Source of the DNA: Paraplanobispora takensis | Lineage (GTDB): Bacteria > Actinomycetota > Actinomycetes > Streptosporangiales > Streptosporangiaceae | Direction: 5' to 3' | Assembly: GCF_016863195.1 (NCBI RefSeq) | Contig: NZ_BOOK01000032.1 | Span: 62,001-126,000, forward strand | DNA: 64,000 nt | In this document: positions 56,541-64,000 of the stretch, piece by piece | How the letters are laid out: every line of letters begins with the position of its first letter | Position numbering within the stretch: position 1 is the stretch's first letter | Made by a program: the position numbers and the translations under genes | Notes under the pieces: model-generated | Database searches by the model: none | What the model was told of the DNA's origin: nothing | The model's input: only the letters and a program-made list of their open reading frames with translations

Positions 56541-57137
56541 ATGGGAGACGATGGTGCTCGTGACTTGCGACGAACCGGCCTGCGGCGGCGGCGCGTGATC
56601 CGTACGGCGCTGCCCTGGGTGACGACCGTCTCGCGGCTGGTGCTGGCGGGCGTGCTGATCGTCGCCGGCTGGGGGAAGATCGCGACTCCGGTCCTGTCGG
56701 TGCAGGCGGTCAAGGCCTACCAGCTGCTGCCCGAGTCGGTCGCCACGGCGGTGGGCTACGGCCTGCCGATCATGGAGATCGTCGTCGGCGTGCTGCTGGT
56801 CGTGGGCCTGCTCACCCGGGCCGCGGGCGTCGTCTCCGCCCTGCTCATGCTGGCGTTCGTCATCGGCATCGCCTCCGCCTGGGCGCGGGGCCTGCGGATC
56901 GACTGCGGCTGCTTCGGCGGCGGCGGTCAGCTCCCGGCGGGGGAGGAGCCCAGCTATCTCATCGACATCCTGCGGGACTTCGGTCTGTTCGCGCTCGGTG
57001 TGATCATCGCCTGGTTCCCGCCGGGACGGTTCGCGCTCGACTCGGTCCTCGGGCTGACCCCCGGACGGGACCCCGGGCCATACGATGATGATCTTGAGGG
57101 CGACGACGAGGAGCCCGTGGTGAAGGAGAGCGACTGA
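56541..57137 (+). CDS. MauE/DoxX-type redox-associated membrane protein
   Basis: The protein has 198 aa from ATG 56541 (a GTG at 56596 is an alternative). Four membrane segments start after LPWVTTVSRLVL; the MauE-like motif RLVLAGVLIVAGWGKI and the Cys pair in RIDCGCFGGG are visible. MauE-family proteins act in disulfide metabolism or membrane redox. The stop overlaps the start of the DsbA-like gene by one base, so the pair is a functional unit. The acidic tail is DDDLEGDDEE. Confidence 0.85.
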   Translation: MGDDGARDLRRTGLRRRRVIRTALPWVTTVSRLVLAGVLIVAGWGKIATPVLSVQAVKAYQLLPESVATAVGYGLPIMEIVVGVLLVVGLLTRAAGVVSALLMLAFVIGIASAWARGLRIDCGCFGGGGQLPAGEEPSYLIDILRDFGLFALGVIIAWFPPGRFALDSVLGLTPGRDPGPYDDDLEGDDEEPVVKESD

Positions 57138-57892
57138 TGGGCAAGGCCGCGCGAGACTCGGCCCGCGAGCGGATGAAGGCGCAACGCGAGGTGGAGCGCA
57201 GACAGGAGCAGCGCAAGCGCATCGCCACCATCGTCACGGTGGCGGTCGTCGCGATCGTCGCGATCGGGGCCGGCTGGTGGTTCGCCGCCCGCAGCAGCGA
57301 GTCCGAGCAGGCGACCGCGGCGCTCGCGCCGATCACCCGGGCCGCCGACGGCTCGATCGTGATGGCCAAGGCGGGCGTGGAAAAGCCGGTCATCGACGTC
57401 TACGAGGACTTCCAGTGCCCGGCGTGCAAGTCGCTGGAGGAGGTCAACGGCGCCACTCTGAAGAACCTGGCGGCCGAGGGCAGGGCCAAGGTGGTCTTCC
57501 ACACCGTCACGATCTTCGGCAAGGAGACCGGCGTCATCCACGCCAACTCCGTCCGGGGAGCGGCCGCGGCCCGCTGCGTGCCCGCCGGGCCGGCGTGGAT
57601 GACCTTCCACGACAGGCTCTACAGGGAGCAGCCGACGGAGGGCGCCGAGGGCTTCGCGGTCGACGACCTGATCGCCTGGGGCAAGGAGGCCGGGGTCACC
57701 GACCCGGGCTTCGAGACGTGCGTGCGCAACCAGCAGCACGCCGACGCCCACCTCACCCAGAGCGACCAGACGCTGAAGGCCGCGCAGATCCAGGGCACCC
57801 CGACGCTGAAGCTCGACGGCACCGACGTGGAGCAGGAGACGGCTTTCAACCCGTCGGCGCTGCGTCAAGCGGTGCTTGATGCCGCCAAGTAG
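57137..57892 (+). CDS. DsbA-like thioredoxin-fold protein, membrane-anchored
   Basis: The protein has 251 aa. A strongly charged N-terminal helix, one membrane anchor (about 32-52) and an extracellular thioredoxin fold with CPAC in EDFQCPACKSLEE. The cis-Pro lies in IQGTPTLKLDG. It probably forms or isomerises disulfides in secreted proteins, re-oxidised via the coupled MauE-like protein (inference). It ends 26 bp before lgt. Confidence 0.9.
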   Translation: MGKAARDSARERMKAQREVERRQEQRKRIATIVTVAVVAIVAIGAGWWFAARSSESEQATAALAPITRAADGSIVMAKAGVEKPVIDVYEDFQCPACKSLEEVNGATLKNLAAEGRAKVVFHTVTIFGKETGVIHANSVRGAAAARCVPAGPAWMTFHDRLYREQPTEGAEGFAVDDLIAWGKEAGVTDPGFETCVRNQQHADAHLTQSDQTLKAAQIQGTPTLKLDGTDVEQETAFNPSALRQAVLDAAK

Positions 57893-57918
57893 CCGCCGAC
57901 ACGGTAACGTCACCTGAC

Positions 57919-59352
57919 ATGCCCCTCGCCTCGATTCCCAGCCCTTCCCAAGGGGTCTGGCATCTGTTCGGCGTAGTCCCCATCCGGGCCTACGCGCTTT
58001 GCATCGTGCTCGGTGTCGTCGTCGCCGTCGTCATCGGCGAGCGCCGCTGGCGTGCCCGGGGCGGCGCCCCGGGCACCATCGTGGACCTCGCCGTCTGGGC
58101 CGTGCCGTTCGGCCTGATCGGCGGCCGCCTCTACCACGTCATCACCGACTGGCAGCTCTACTTCGCCGCCGACGCGCCCAACCGGCCGATCGAGGCGCTG
58201 TACATCTGGAACGGCGGGCTGGGCATCTGGGGCGCCATCGCGCTGGGGGCCGTGGGCGTGTGGATCGGCTGCCGGACCCGGGGGATCTCCCTGACCGCGG
58301 TGGCCGACACCGTCGCCCCCGGCATCGCGGTGGCCCAGGCCATCGGGCGCTGGGGCAACTACTTCAACCAGGAGCTGTTCGGCAGCCCGACCGACCTGCC
58401 GTGGGGTCTGGAGATCGACCCCGACCGGCCGGGCACGATCCCGGGCGAGGACACCTACCACCCCACGTTCCTGTACGAGTCGATCTGGGACCTGGGCCTG
58501 GCCCTCGTGCTGGTCTGGGCGGGCCGCAAGTTCGCGCTGCGCCACGGCCGGCTGTTCGCGCTCTACGTCGCCGGTTACACCGTCGGCCGCTTCTGGATCG
58601 AGGGGCTGCGCGTCGACACCGCCCACCACATCCTGGGCCTGCGGCTCAACCAGTGGACCTCGATCATCCTGCTGGTCGGCGCGCTCGCCTACTTCTGGCT
58701 GAACCGCGACAGGACCGACGAGGAGTCGCTCGGCACCGTGCCCGAGGACGAGAACGAGAAGGCACTCGTCGGCGCGGGCGTCGCCGCCGGGTCCTCCGCG
58801 GCCGGATCCTCCTCCGAGCCGGCCGGTACGGCTGCCGCGTCGACCGGCGCGGCAGCCGACGACGACCCCGTCGACCCCGCGCACCCGGCCGACCAGGCCG
58901 ACGCCGGGGCCGCGGACGGGGACGGGGACGGGGACGGCGGCGAGCCCGTCGGGGAGAAGACGGCCACGGCGGAGACGGGTGAGACGGCGCCGGAGGAGTC
59001 CGCTCCGGCTGAGCCCGCCTCGGTTGAGGCGGCACCGGGTGAGCCCGTGGCGGACGGGACGACGCCGGACGAGAGCGCGGAGAGCGCGGCGGACGAGACG
59101 GCATCGGACGAGACGGCGCCGGCTGAGGCTGAACCCGCGGCCGGGGTGAGCGCCGCCGCGGCGGACTCCGCGTCCGAGACGGCCGCGGACCCCACCGACC
59201 CGGCCGACCCCGCGCACCCGGCCGACCAGGCCGACGAGGCCGAGGGGCAGGGTGCGGCCCCCGCCGAAGCCCCGTCCGCGCCCGCCGGTGAGAAGGGCAA
59301 GACCCCCCAGCGGGCGAACGCGACCGCAGAGGGTGAGAAAGGCACATCGTGA
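57919..59352 (+). CDS. lgt: Prolipoprotein diacylglyceryl transferase with long acidic tail
   Basis: The protein has 477 aa. The first ~260 residues are Lgt: seven TMs, GGRLYHVITDW, IWNGGLGIWGAI (Trp in place of the enteric His, as in other actinobacteria) and IGRWGNYFNQELFG with the active-site Arg and Asn. It transfers diacylglyceryl to the lipobox Cys, upstream of LspA. About 215 further residues are Ala/Glu/Pro/Asp-rich (repeated AHPADQAD, TAPEESAPAEP) with no fold visible. It overlaps the VIT1-type gene by 4 nt. Confidence 0.95.
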   Translation: MPLASIPSPSQGVWHLFGVVPIRAYALCIVLGVVVAVVIGERRWRARGGAPGTIVDLAVWAVPFGLIGGRLYHVITDWQLYFAADAPNRPIEALYIWNGGLGIWGAIALGAVGVWIGCRTRGISLTAVADTVAPGIAVAQAIGRWGNYFNQELFGSPTDLPWGLEIDPDRPGTIPGEDTYHPTFLYESIWDLGLALVLVWAGRKFALRHGRLFALYVAGYTVGRFWIEGLRVDTAHHILGLRLNQWTSIILLVGALAYFWLNRDRTDEESLGTVPEDENEKALVGAGVAAGSSAAGSSSEPAGTAAASTGAAADDDPVDPAHPADQADAGAADGDGDGDGGEPVGEKTATAETGETAPEESAPAEPASVEAAPGEPVADGTTPDESAESAADETASDETAPAEAEPAAGVSAAAADSASETAADPTDPADPAHPADQADEAEGQGAAPAEAPSAPAGEKGKTPQRANATAEGEKGTS

Positions 59353-60068
59353 GCGAGGGCGGTTCGGGGGAACGCGCCGAGATCCATCACGAGCACCGTG
59401 ATGTCAACGGCGGCTGGCTGCGGCCGTCGGTGTTCGGCGCGATGGACGGGCTCGTCTCCAACTTCGCCCTGATCGCGGGCGTGGCCGGCGGCACCGAGGA
59501 CACCAAGGTCATCGCCCTGGCCGGGGTGGCCGGGCTGGCGGCGGGCGCGTTCTCCATGGCCGGGGGCGAATACGTCTCGGTGGCCAGCCAGCGGGAGCTC
59601 GCCCTCGCCGAGATCGACGTCGAGCGGCGCGAGCTGCAGCGTCACCCCGAGTCCGAGGAGCAGGAGCTCGCGCAGATGTACCAGGCGCAGGGCGTCGAGC
59701 CCGGCCTCGCCGCCGAGGTCGCCCGGCAGATCTCCCGCAACCCGGGGAAGGCGCTGGAGGTGCACGCCCGGGCGGAGCTCGGCGTCACCCCCGGCGACCT
59801 GCCCTCGCCGCGCACCGCCGCGGTCTCCTCGTTCCTGTCCTTCGCCGTGGGAGCGCTTCTGCCGCTCCTGCCCTACCTTCTGGGGGTCACCAGCCTGGTG
59901 ACCTCGGCGGTGCTGTCCTGCCTGGCGCTGTTCGGCGCGGGCGCGCTGGTGTCCAGGGTGACCGCGCGCAACTGGTGGTACAGCGGGCTGCGCCAGCTCG
60001 TCGTGGGCGCGGTCGCCGCCGCACTGACCTTCGCCCTGGGCAACCTCCTGGGAGGGATCAGCCTGTGA
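59349..60068 (+). CDS. VIT1/CCC1-family transporter
   Basis: The protein has 239 aa from GTG 59349. It has five membrane segments and the cytoplasmic metal-binding domain between TM2 and TM3. VFGAMDGLVSNFALIAGV at the N-terminus, GEYVSVASQREL and the FLSFAVGALLPLLPYL motif are typical. Family members move iron or manganese across membranes. Overlaps both neighbours by 4 nt. Confidence 0.92.
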   Translation: MSEGGSGERAEIHHEHRDVNGGWLRPSVFGAMDGLVSNFALIAGVAGGTEDTKVIALAGVAGLAAGAFSMAGGEYVSVASQRELALAEIDVERRELQRHPESEEQELAQMYQAQGVEPGLAAEVARQISRNPGKALEVHARAELGVTPGDLPSPRTAAVSSFLSFAVGALLPLLPYLLGVTSLVTSAVLSCLALFGAGALVSRVTARNWWYSGLRQLVVGAVAAALTFALGNLLGGISL

Positions 60069-61162
60069 CCACCCCCCCGCGTCCTCCCCGCAAGCGCCGC
60101 CGTACCTCCCCCCGGCCGCAGGAGCACCCCGCCCCCACGACGGCCGGGCCGGCCGTGCGCCCGGTCCCTCCCGGACCGCGGGAGCGGACCACCCAGGGCG
60201 GGCCCAGGGAGCGGCGTCCCGCCCAGGAGGAACTGTGGGAGCGGTCCTCACAGGGCGGGACCTGGGAGGGGTCCCCGCAGGCCGGGCCCCGGGTGCAGCA
60301 CCCCGCCCAGGCCGGTGGGCAGGAACGGCGGGCCACCGCCACGCGGGAGCGCCGTCCCGCCAGGCAGCGGGAGCGGCGGGCCCAGGCGGAGACGGACGAC
60401 TGGAACGTCTCCTGGCTGGGCGCGCGGGGTCTGAGCCGGCGCCAGCAGAAACTCGTCGTGTACGGCGGTTCGGCGGCCGGGCTGGTGCTGGCCCTGGCCG
60501 CGTTCATGTTCGTGGTCTCGATGATCGGCAGCGACTACGTGCCGGAGCAGGACGCCACCTCGGCCGTCGGCACCCAGCCCCGGCCCGACTCCTACCAGGG
60601 CTGGGTCTCCTCGAAGGTGTTCGCGCCGATCGCGCGCCGGGCCGACAACTCCAAACCGCTGACCCTGAAGGAGGTCTTCGGCGAGAAGACCCTGAAGGAG
60701 GGGCGGATCACGCTGAAGCTGACCGACAGCGCGCTCGACACCGGCTGCTCGACGGCGGTGTGGGGCCAGGCGCTCGCCCAGCGGCTCACCCAGGCCGGGT
60801 GCCTGCAGGCGGCCCGCGGCCTGTACGTCAGCGCCGACGGCCGCTACGTCGCCCAGTACACCCTGTTCAACCTGCGCGACGTCGCCTCCGCCGACGCGCT
60901 GACGACCTCCCTGAAAACCCTGCACCGGGGCGGCTGGCCGCTGGCGCTGAACCCCGAGGCCTTCCCCGCGGGCGGATACACCGAGGGCAGCGGGCACGCC
61001 ATGGGGCACTACGCCGGTCTGGTCTGGATCGGACGGGCCGACGGCGCCGAGCCCACCGCCCAGGACGACTTCATCTCGCTGGCGCTGACCGTCAGGGGCG
61101 CGGAGAAGGGTGTGTTCCGCCGCGTCGTCACGGCCACGCCCACCTCCGCGCCGACCTCGTAG
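60065..61162 (+). CDS. Membrane-anchored protein of unknown function with a C-terminal extracellular domain
   Basis: The protein has 365 aa from GTG 60065, overlapping the VIT1-type stop by 4 nt. About 110 residues of Pro/Arg-rich cytoplasm (GPRERTTQGGPRERRPAQEE-like repeats), one membrane segment (about 140-160) and an extracellular domain of ~200 residues with LKEVFGEKTL, Cys in DTGCSTAVWG and QAGCLQAARG (a probable disulfide) and YVAQYTLFNLRDVASADAL. The same domain is found in the gene at 61352. I do not recognise a family. Confidence 0.78.
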   Translation: MTTPPRPPRKRRRTSPRPQEHPAPTTAGPAVRPVPPGPRERTTQGGPRERRPAQEELWERSSQGGTWEGSPQAGPRVQHPAQAGGQERRATATRERRPARQRERRAQAETDDWNVSWLGARGLSRRQQKLVVYGGSAAGLVLALAAFMFVVSMIGSDYVPEQDATSAVGTQPRPDSYQGWVSSKVFAPIARRADNSKPLTLKEVFGEKTLKEGRITLKLTDSALDTGCSTAVWGQALAQRLTQAGCLQAARGLYVSADGRYVAQYTLFNLRDVASADALTTSLKTLHRGGWPLALNPEAFPAGGYTEGSGHAMGHYAGLVWIGRADGAEPTAQDDFISLALTVRGAEKGVFRRVVTATPTSAPTS

Positions 61163-61212
61163 GACGGCATCGCCTCCGGTCGCCCGAGGACGGCCCGCTC
61201 CCCCCGGGTGGG

Positions 61213-61311
61213 GCGCCGCGGTCATGGGCCCGGACTCCGATTGAGGTGCCGCGGTCGTGGCCCCGGCCTTCGAGCGAGGTGTCGCGGTCATGGCCCCGCA
61301 CCCGGCGGATC
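61213..61311 (+). repeat. Three degenerate 33-bp tandem repeats in the intergenic gap
   Basis: Three units of about 33 bp, each opening with G(T/C)G(C/T)CGCGGTC(A/G)TGG, run from 61213 to about 61311 between the two paralogous membrane protein genes. They lie where the downstream promoter should be. The reading frames through them are not supported as genes. Confidence 0.6.
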
Positions 61312-61351
61312 GCCGCCGGTCCGGGCGCCGGCCCAGGTAAGCTCGGTGCCC

Positions 61352-61969
61352 ATGCGCAAGTGGATCGCCGTCGTCGCCGTGCTCGTGGCCGCAGGGGCGG
61401 CGGCGTTGTGGTGGTCGGCGGCGCAGGGTGAGGACAGCCCGCGCGCGGCCGTCCTCCACACCGAGGCGACCACCGGCCACTACGCCCCGATCGCCACCCG
61501 CGCGCTCGACCCCGAGCCGCTGACGGTCGGGGAGATCTTCCCCGGCGACACGGTCACCTCGGGCGGGGTCACGCTGGACAGGAAGGGCACCGAGGCCCTG
61601 ACCGACTGCGCCGAGGCCGTGTGGGGGAGCGCGCAGAGCGCCGTCGCCGGATGCACCCAGGCGCTCCGCGCCCACTACGCGACCCCGGACGGGCGGATCT
61701 CCGGCCAGTTCCTCATCTTCAACCTGGCCGACTCGACCGCCGCCGACAGGCTCGTGACCGCCCTGAAGGACGGCGGTTTCGTACGGCCCGCGCCCGGCAC
61801 CCCCGAGGCCTTCGACGGCTCGCGGAGCTGGGCCTACGCCCGGGCGCTGGGCCACTACGCCACCGTGAGCTGGGTCGCCCCCGTGGGCGCCGCGGCACAC
61901 GTGGACCTGACCTACCCGCAACTGGCCGTCGACGGCCTCACCCTGGTGATCCAGAAACGCCTGATCTGA
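61352..61969 (+). CDS. Secreted or membrane-anchored paralogue of the 60065 protein
   Basis: The protein has 205 aa from ATG 61352 (MRKWIAVVAVLVAAG). A single N-terminal hydrophobic segment (about 5-22) is followed by the same extracellular domain as the preceding gene: LTVGEIFPGDT, DCAEAVWG and AGCTQALRAHY with the two Cys at matching positions, GQFLIFNLADSTAADRL. A duplication of the ectodomain without the Pro/Arg cytoplasmic part is likely. Function unknown. Confidence 0.8.
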   Translation: MRKWIAVVAVLVAAGAAALWWSAAQGEDSPRAAVLHTEATTGHYAPIATRALDPEPLTVGEIFPGDTVTSGGVTLDRKGTEALTDCAEAVWGSAQSAVAGCTQALRAHYATPDGRISGQFLIFNLADSTAADRLVTALKDGGFVRPAPGTPEAFDGSRSWAYARALGHYATVSWVAPVGAAAHVDLTYPQLAVDGLTLVIQKRLI

Positions 61970-61990
61970 CGGCGGTGAGGGCCCGGCCCG

Positions 61991-63664
61991 TCAGGAGGAG
62001 GGCTCGGCCGGGGGCTCGGCCGGGGCGGACAGGGACCGGGCCACGGCGGCGGGGAGCTCGGCCAGGCGGTGGGCGGGCAGTTCCAGGACGGTGACGTCCT
62101 CGCTCCAGGGGGCCGTCTGAGCGACGATCGCCCGTGCCTGCTTCTTGGTCAGGCCGTCGCGCGCCTTGATGAGGGCCTCGCGCCAGGTGTTGGCGATCTT
62201 GCCGTGGGCGTTGTCGAGGACGCGGCGCAGGAGGCGCTCCCCGTCCGCCGCGGGAAGCGGCCGCCGTACGGCATGGATCGTCGAGCCGGTGACGGTGAGG
62301 TCGTAGACGGAGGCCAGGAGCGCGGTGGGCAGGTCCTTCGGCGGGGCGGCGAGGGTGACCCGGACACGGCGGGCCCGGGCGGCCAGGAGCAGCCGGGGCA
62401 GCACGGCCTCCAGCCCGGCCGGTACGGCCACCGCGACGTCGGCGGGATCACCGGCGTACGGCTTGGCGAGCCAGGTCGTCAGCCGCGCCCGCGGCACCTT
62501 CGGCAGCACGTCCCGCGGCCACTCACCCACCAGCACCGCCGGCCGGAACACCCCCTCGGCCCCGGCCTCGGACCCCTCTCCCGCCTCGGGCGCGGAAGAG
62601 CCCGTCCCGGCGGCGGGGTGGGACGTGCCCGAGCCGGGGGAGGGCGTCCCCGGGGCGCCGGAGGCGGGGTGGGACGCGACCGGGGTTTCCCGGGTGGGGT
62701 GGGATTCGATGGATTGGGGGCCGTGGGTGTAGATGGCGGTGCTGAGGGCGTCGACGCGGGCGGCGACGGCGGGCCAGGTTTTGGTGGTGGGGCGCAGGAT
62801 GTACAGGTCGGCGGCAGAGCCGATGGCTTCGGCGCCGAAATAGCGGTTGAAGTCCGGATAGATCGCCTCGTTGACCAGATTGAGCGCCGACAGCGCGTGC
62901 TGGACCTTCAACGCCAGCGCCGGGGTGTGCTCGCCGGCGCCGTACGCCAGCAGGATCCGCCCCCGCTCGCGGTCGCCGAGCCCCTCCACCGCGCGGGCGG
63001 CGAACAGGCCGATGCCCTCCGGGGTGTACGGCGGGTCGGTGACGGCCAGGTCGGCCCAGCCCCGGACCGAGGGGGGCAGGCCCAGGCGCAGGTCGGTCCA
63101 GCGGGTGCGGATGTTCAGCCCGAACCGGTCGGCCTGCTCGGCGATGTAGGCCAGGATGCGCTCGTCGATGTCCACCACGGCCACCTCGGCGCGCGGCTGC
63201 AGCATCGCCGTGGCCAGCGAGGTCAGGTCGTGGTCGCCGACGCACAATACCCGGGCCCCGGGCAGCCAGAACCGGGCCTCCATCAGCAGCGCCCGCCGTA
63301 CCACCGTGTCGGCGGTGGCGGCCACGTGGTCGAGGGCCTGCCGCCCGCGCGGAGCCTTGGCGATCAGCTCCTCCATCCGGGCGAGCAGCTCGCCGTGCCC
63401 GTCGAGCAGGTGCGCGACCGGGTCGGCCGGGCCCGGGGCGCCGGTGCCCAGGCCGGGCAGCGGCTCGCGGAGCCGGAAGCGGTCGCCGGAGCGCTCCAGT
63501 TCGACCGCCCGCAGCAGGGCCTCGATCGCCCGCCGCGAGGTCGCGGTCTCCCGTACGAGCTCGGCCAGCGTCCACCACCGTCCGCCGCCGAGCAGGGCCA
63601 GCGCCGTCCGCAACCGCCTGCCGTCCACGCCCGCCCGTTCGAGCAGCTCATCGATGCCGTTCAT
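61991..63664 (-). CDS. BpsA-like branched polyamine synthase family protein
   Basis: The protein has 557 aa from ATG 63664. An N-terminal winged-helix part (about 1-70) precedes a Rossmann-like aminopropyl-transferase core: RVLCVGDHDLTSLA, VDIDERILAYI and VTDPPYTPEGIGLFAAR, which match the branched-polyamine synthase BpsA family (N4-bis(aminopropyl)spermidine synthase). The middle carries a Pro/Ser/Gly-rich linker (~330-375), and the last ~180 residues are an additional C-terminal part found in actinomycete members. Branched polyamine synthesis is proven in thermophiles; for this group the activity is inference. Confidence 0.8.
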   Translation of the reverse strand: MNGIDELLERAGVDGRRLRTALALLGGGRWWTLAELVRETATSRRAIEALLRAVELERSGDRFRLREPLPGLGTGAPGPADPVAHLLDGHGELLARMEELIAKAPRGRQALDHVAATADTVVRRALLMEARFWLPGARVLCVGDHDLTSLATAMLQPRAEVAVVDIDERILAYIAEQADRFGLNIRTRWTDLRLGLPPSVRGWADLAVTDPPYTPEGIGLFAARAVEGLGDRERGRILLAYGAGEHTPALALKVQHALSALNLVNEAIYPDFNRYFGAEAIGSAADLYILRPTTKTWPAVAARVDALSTAIYTHGPQSIESHPTRETPVASHPASGAPGTPSPGSGTSHPAAGTGSSAPEAGEGSEAGAEGVFRPAVLVGEWPRDVLPKVPRARLTTWLAKPYAGDPADVAVAVPAGLEAVLPRLLLAARARRVRVTLAAPPKDLPTALLASVYDLTVTGSTIHAVRRPLPAADGERLLRRVLDNAHGKIANTWREALIKARDGLTKKQARAIVAQTAPWSEDVTVLELPAHRLAELPAAVARSLSAPAEPPAEPSS

Positions 63665-63817
63665 GGGCCCAACCCTAAAGGTCCGCCCCGGAATAACCGC
63701 TCCTCACCACTCGTTGGCCAAATCGCTGGAAGCGGTGTGAAATGGTCGCTATGTGGACCGGGTAGGCAGCTTTCCGGCAGGGTACGGTAATGTCTACACA
63801 CCACGCAGCAGGGCCAA

Positions 63818-63857
63818 CGTCGTCCCTTCGCTTGCCAAGCCAAAGCAGAAGACGACG
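63818..63857 (+). promoter_or_regulatory. Leader hairpin just upstream of the gltB ribosome site
   Basis: CGTCGTC (63818-63824) pairs with GACGACG (63851-63857), and inner CTTCGCTT/AAGCAGAAG pairing extends the stem with one bulge. The gltB Shine-Dalgarno GGGAGGG follows immediately. It may affect translation start; no known riboswitch class is recognised. Confidence 0.4.
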
Positions 63858-63869
63858 GGAGGGATTCAA

Positions 63870-64000
63870 TGCCTGCTGCCCGCCTCGGCTTTCCCGAGCC
63901 CCAGGGCCTCTATCACCCTTCGCACGAGCATGACGCCTGCGGTGTCGCCATGGTCGCCGACGTGGCCGGACGACGCAGCCACGACATCGTCACGAAGGCC
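63870..64000 (+). CDS. gltB: Glutamate synthase large subunit, N-terminus (cut by window edge)
   Basis: From ATG 63870 (GGGAGGG upstream) the first 43 codons read [19 protein letters not shown] then [21 protein letters not shown] short propeptide followed by Cys in HDACGV is the N-terminal nucleophile of the class II glutamine amidotransferase domain of GltB. The enzyme makes glutamate from glutamine and 2-oxoglutarate. Only the beginning is in the window. Confidence 0.93.

Noticed and set aside
61208-61351. Upstream extension of the 61352 protein through the 33-bp repeats
   Set aside because: The extension is repeat-derived Arg/Gly/Pro sequence; ATG 61352 opens a proper signal segment and matches the paralogue domain.

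Overview
The window is very GC-rich, uses many GTG starts and encodes a bifunctional HisA/TrpF-type isomerase (PriA), a TIGR03085-type putative mycothiol-linked protein, a translational ileS T-box, many short-overlap operons and long proline/alanine-rich protein tails. This is an actinomycete chromosome. Gene order and protein style point to the Streptosporangiales (Streptosporangium/Nonomuraea-like), which is an inference from recall and not a database result.

Layout. 1-2644: start of ileS with its T-box leader (minus strand), then divergently a DksA/TraR-type zinc-finger gene, lspA and rluD. 2752-14956: a signalling and transport block. A membrane Ser/Thr kinase sits directly downstream of an MmpL-type exporter, divergent from a two-component system. 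Next comes a minus-strand operon reading kinase, kinase, AraC-type regulator, azlC, azlD, with overlapping genes. 15131-19889: a leader region with a Rho-independent hairpin, then a chorismate mutase fused to a degenerate DAHP-synthase-like barrel, then dnaE. 19906-22608: a 474-bp inverted repeat bracketing 1.75 kb of lower-GC cargo (methyltransferase, truncated AHSA1/SRPBCC gene, degraded hypothetical), inserted exactly between the 3' ends of the convergent genes dnaE and a class A PBP. 22619-28882: PBP, a MurA-like enzyme with Asp in place of the usual catalytic Cys, DUF2567, amidase, YbaK-type deacylase.

29004-35192: the his operon hisD-hisC-hisB-small membrane protein-hisH-membrane protein-priA-ridA-hisF. 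35254-50338: accessory genes lying between hisF and hisI: aminoglycoside-phosphotransferase-like protein, large LuxR regulator, a 53-aa membrane peptide, TIGR03085 protein, a heterodimeric ABC exporter with one degenerate ATP site, PPK2, a spermidine/putrescine-type ABC importer (potADBC) and a FadR-type regulator, followed by a cache-domain protein. 51171-56291: hisI, the Trp-associated membrane protein, two small membrane proteins, a 26-codon ORF coupled to trpC, then trpC-trpB-trpA. trpE is not at its usual place. 56541-61969: MauE, DsbA-like thioredoxin, lgt with a long acidic tail, VIT1/CCC1, and two paralogous membrane-anchored proteins of unknown function. 61991-63664: a protein related to branched-chain polyamine synthase (BpsA). 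From 63870: the first codons of gltB.

How the parts fit: histidine, tryptophan and chorismate steps are concentrated here, with PriA serving both amino acid pathways and RidA next to PLP-linked metabolism. The polyamine importer and the BpsA-like protein give a second, polyamine theme. Three receptor-like kinases, one two-component system and several one-component regulators surround transporters. The strongest leads for something new are the dead DAHP-synthase/chorismate mutase fusion with its leader terminator, the 474-bp inverted-repeat element, the kinase-kinase-AraC-AzlCD operon with a shared ectodomain, and the small coupled ORFs in the his and trp operons.
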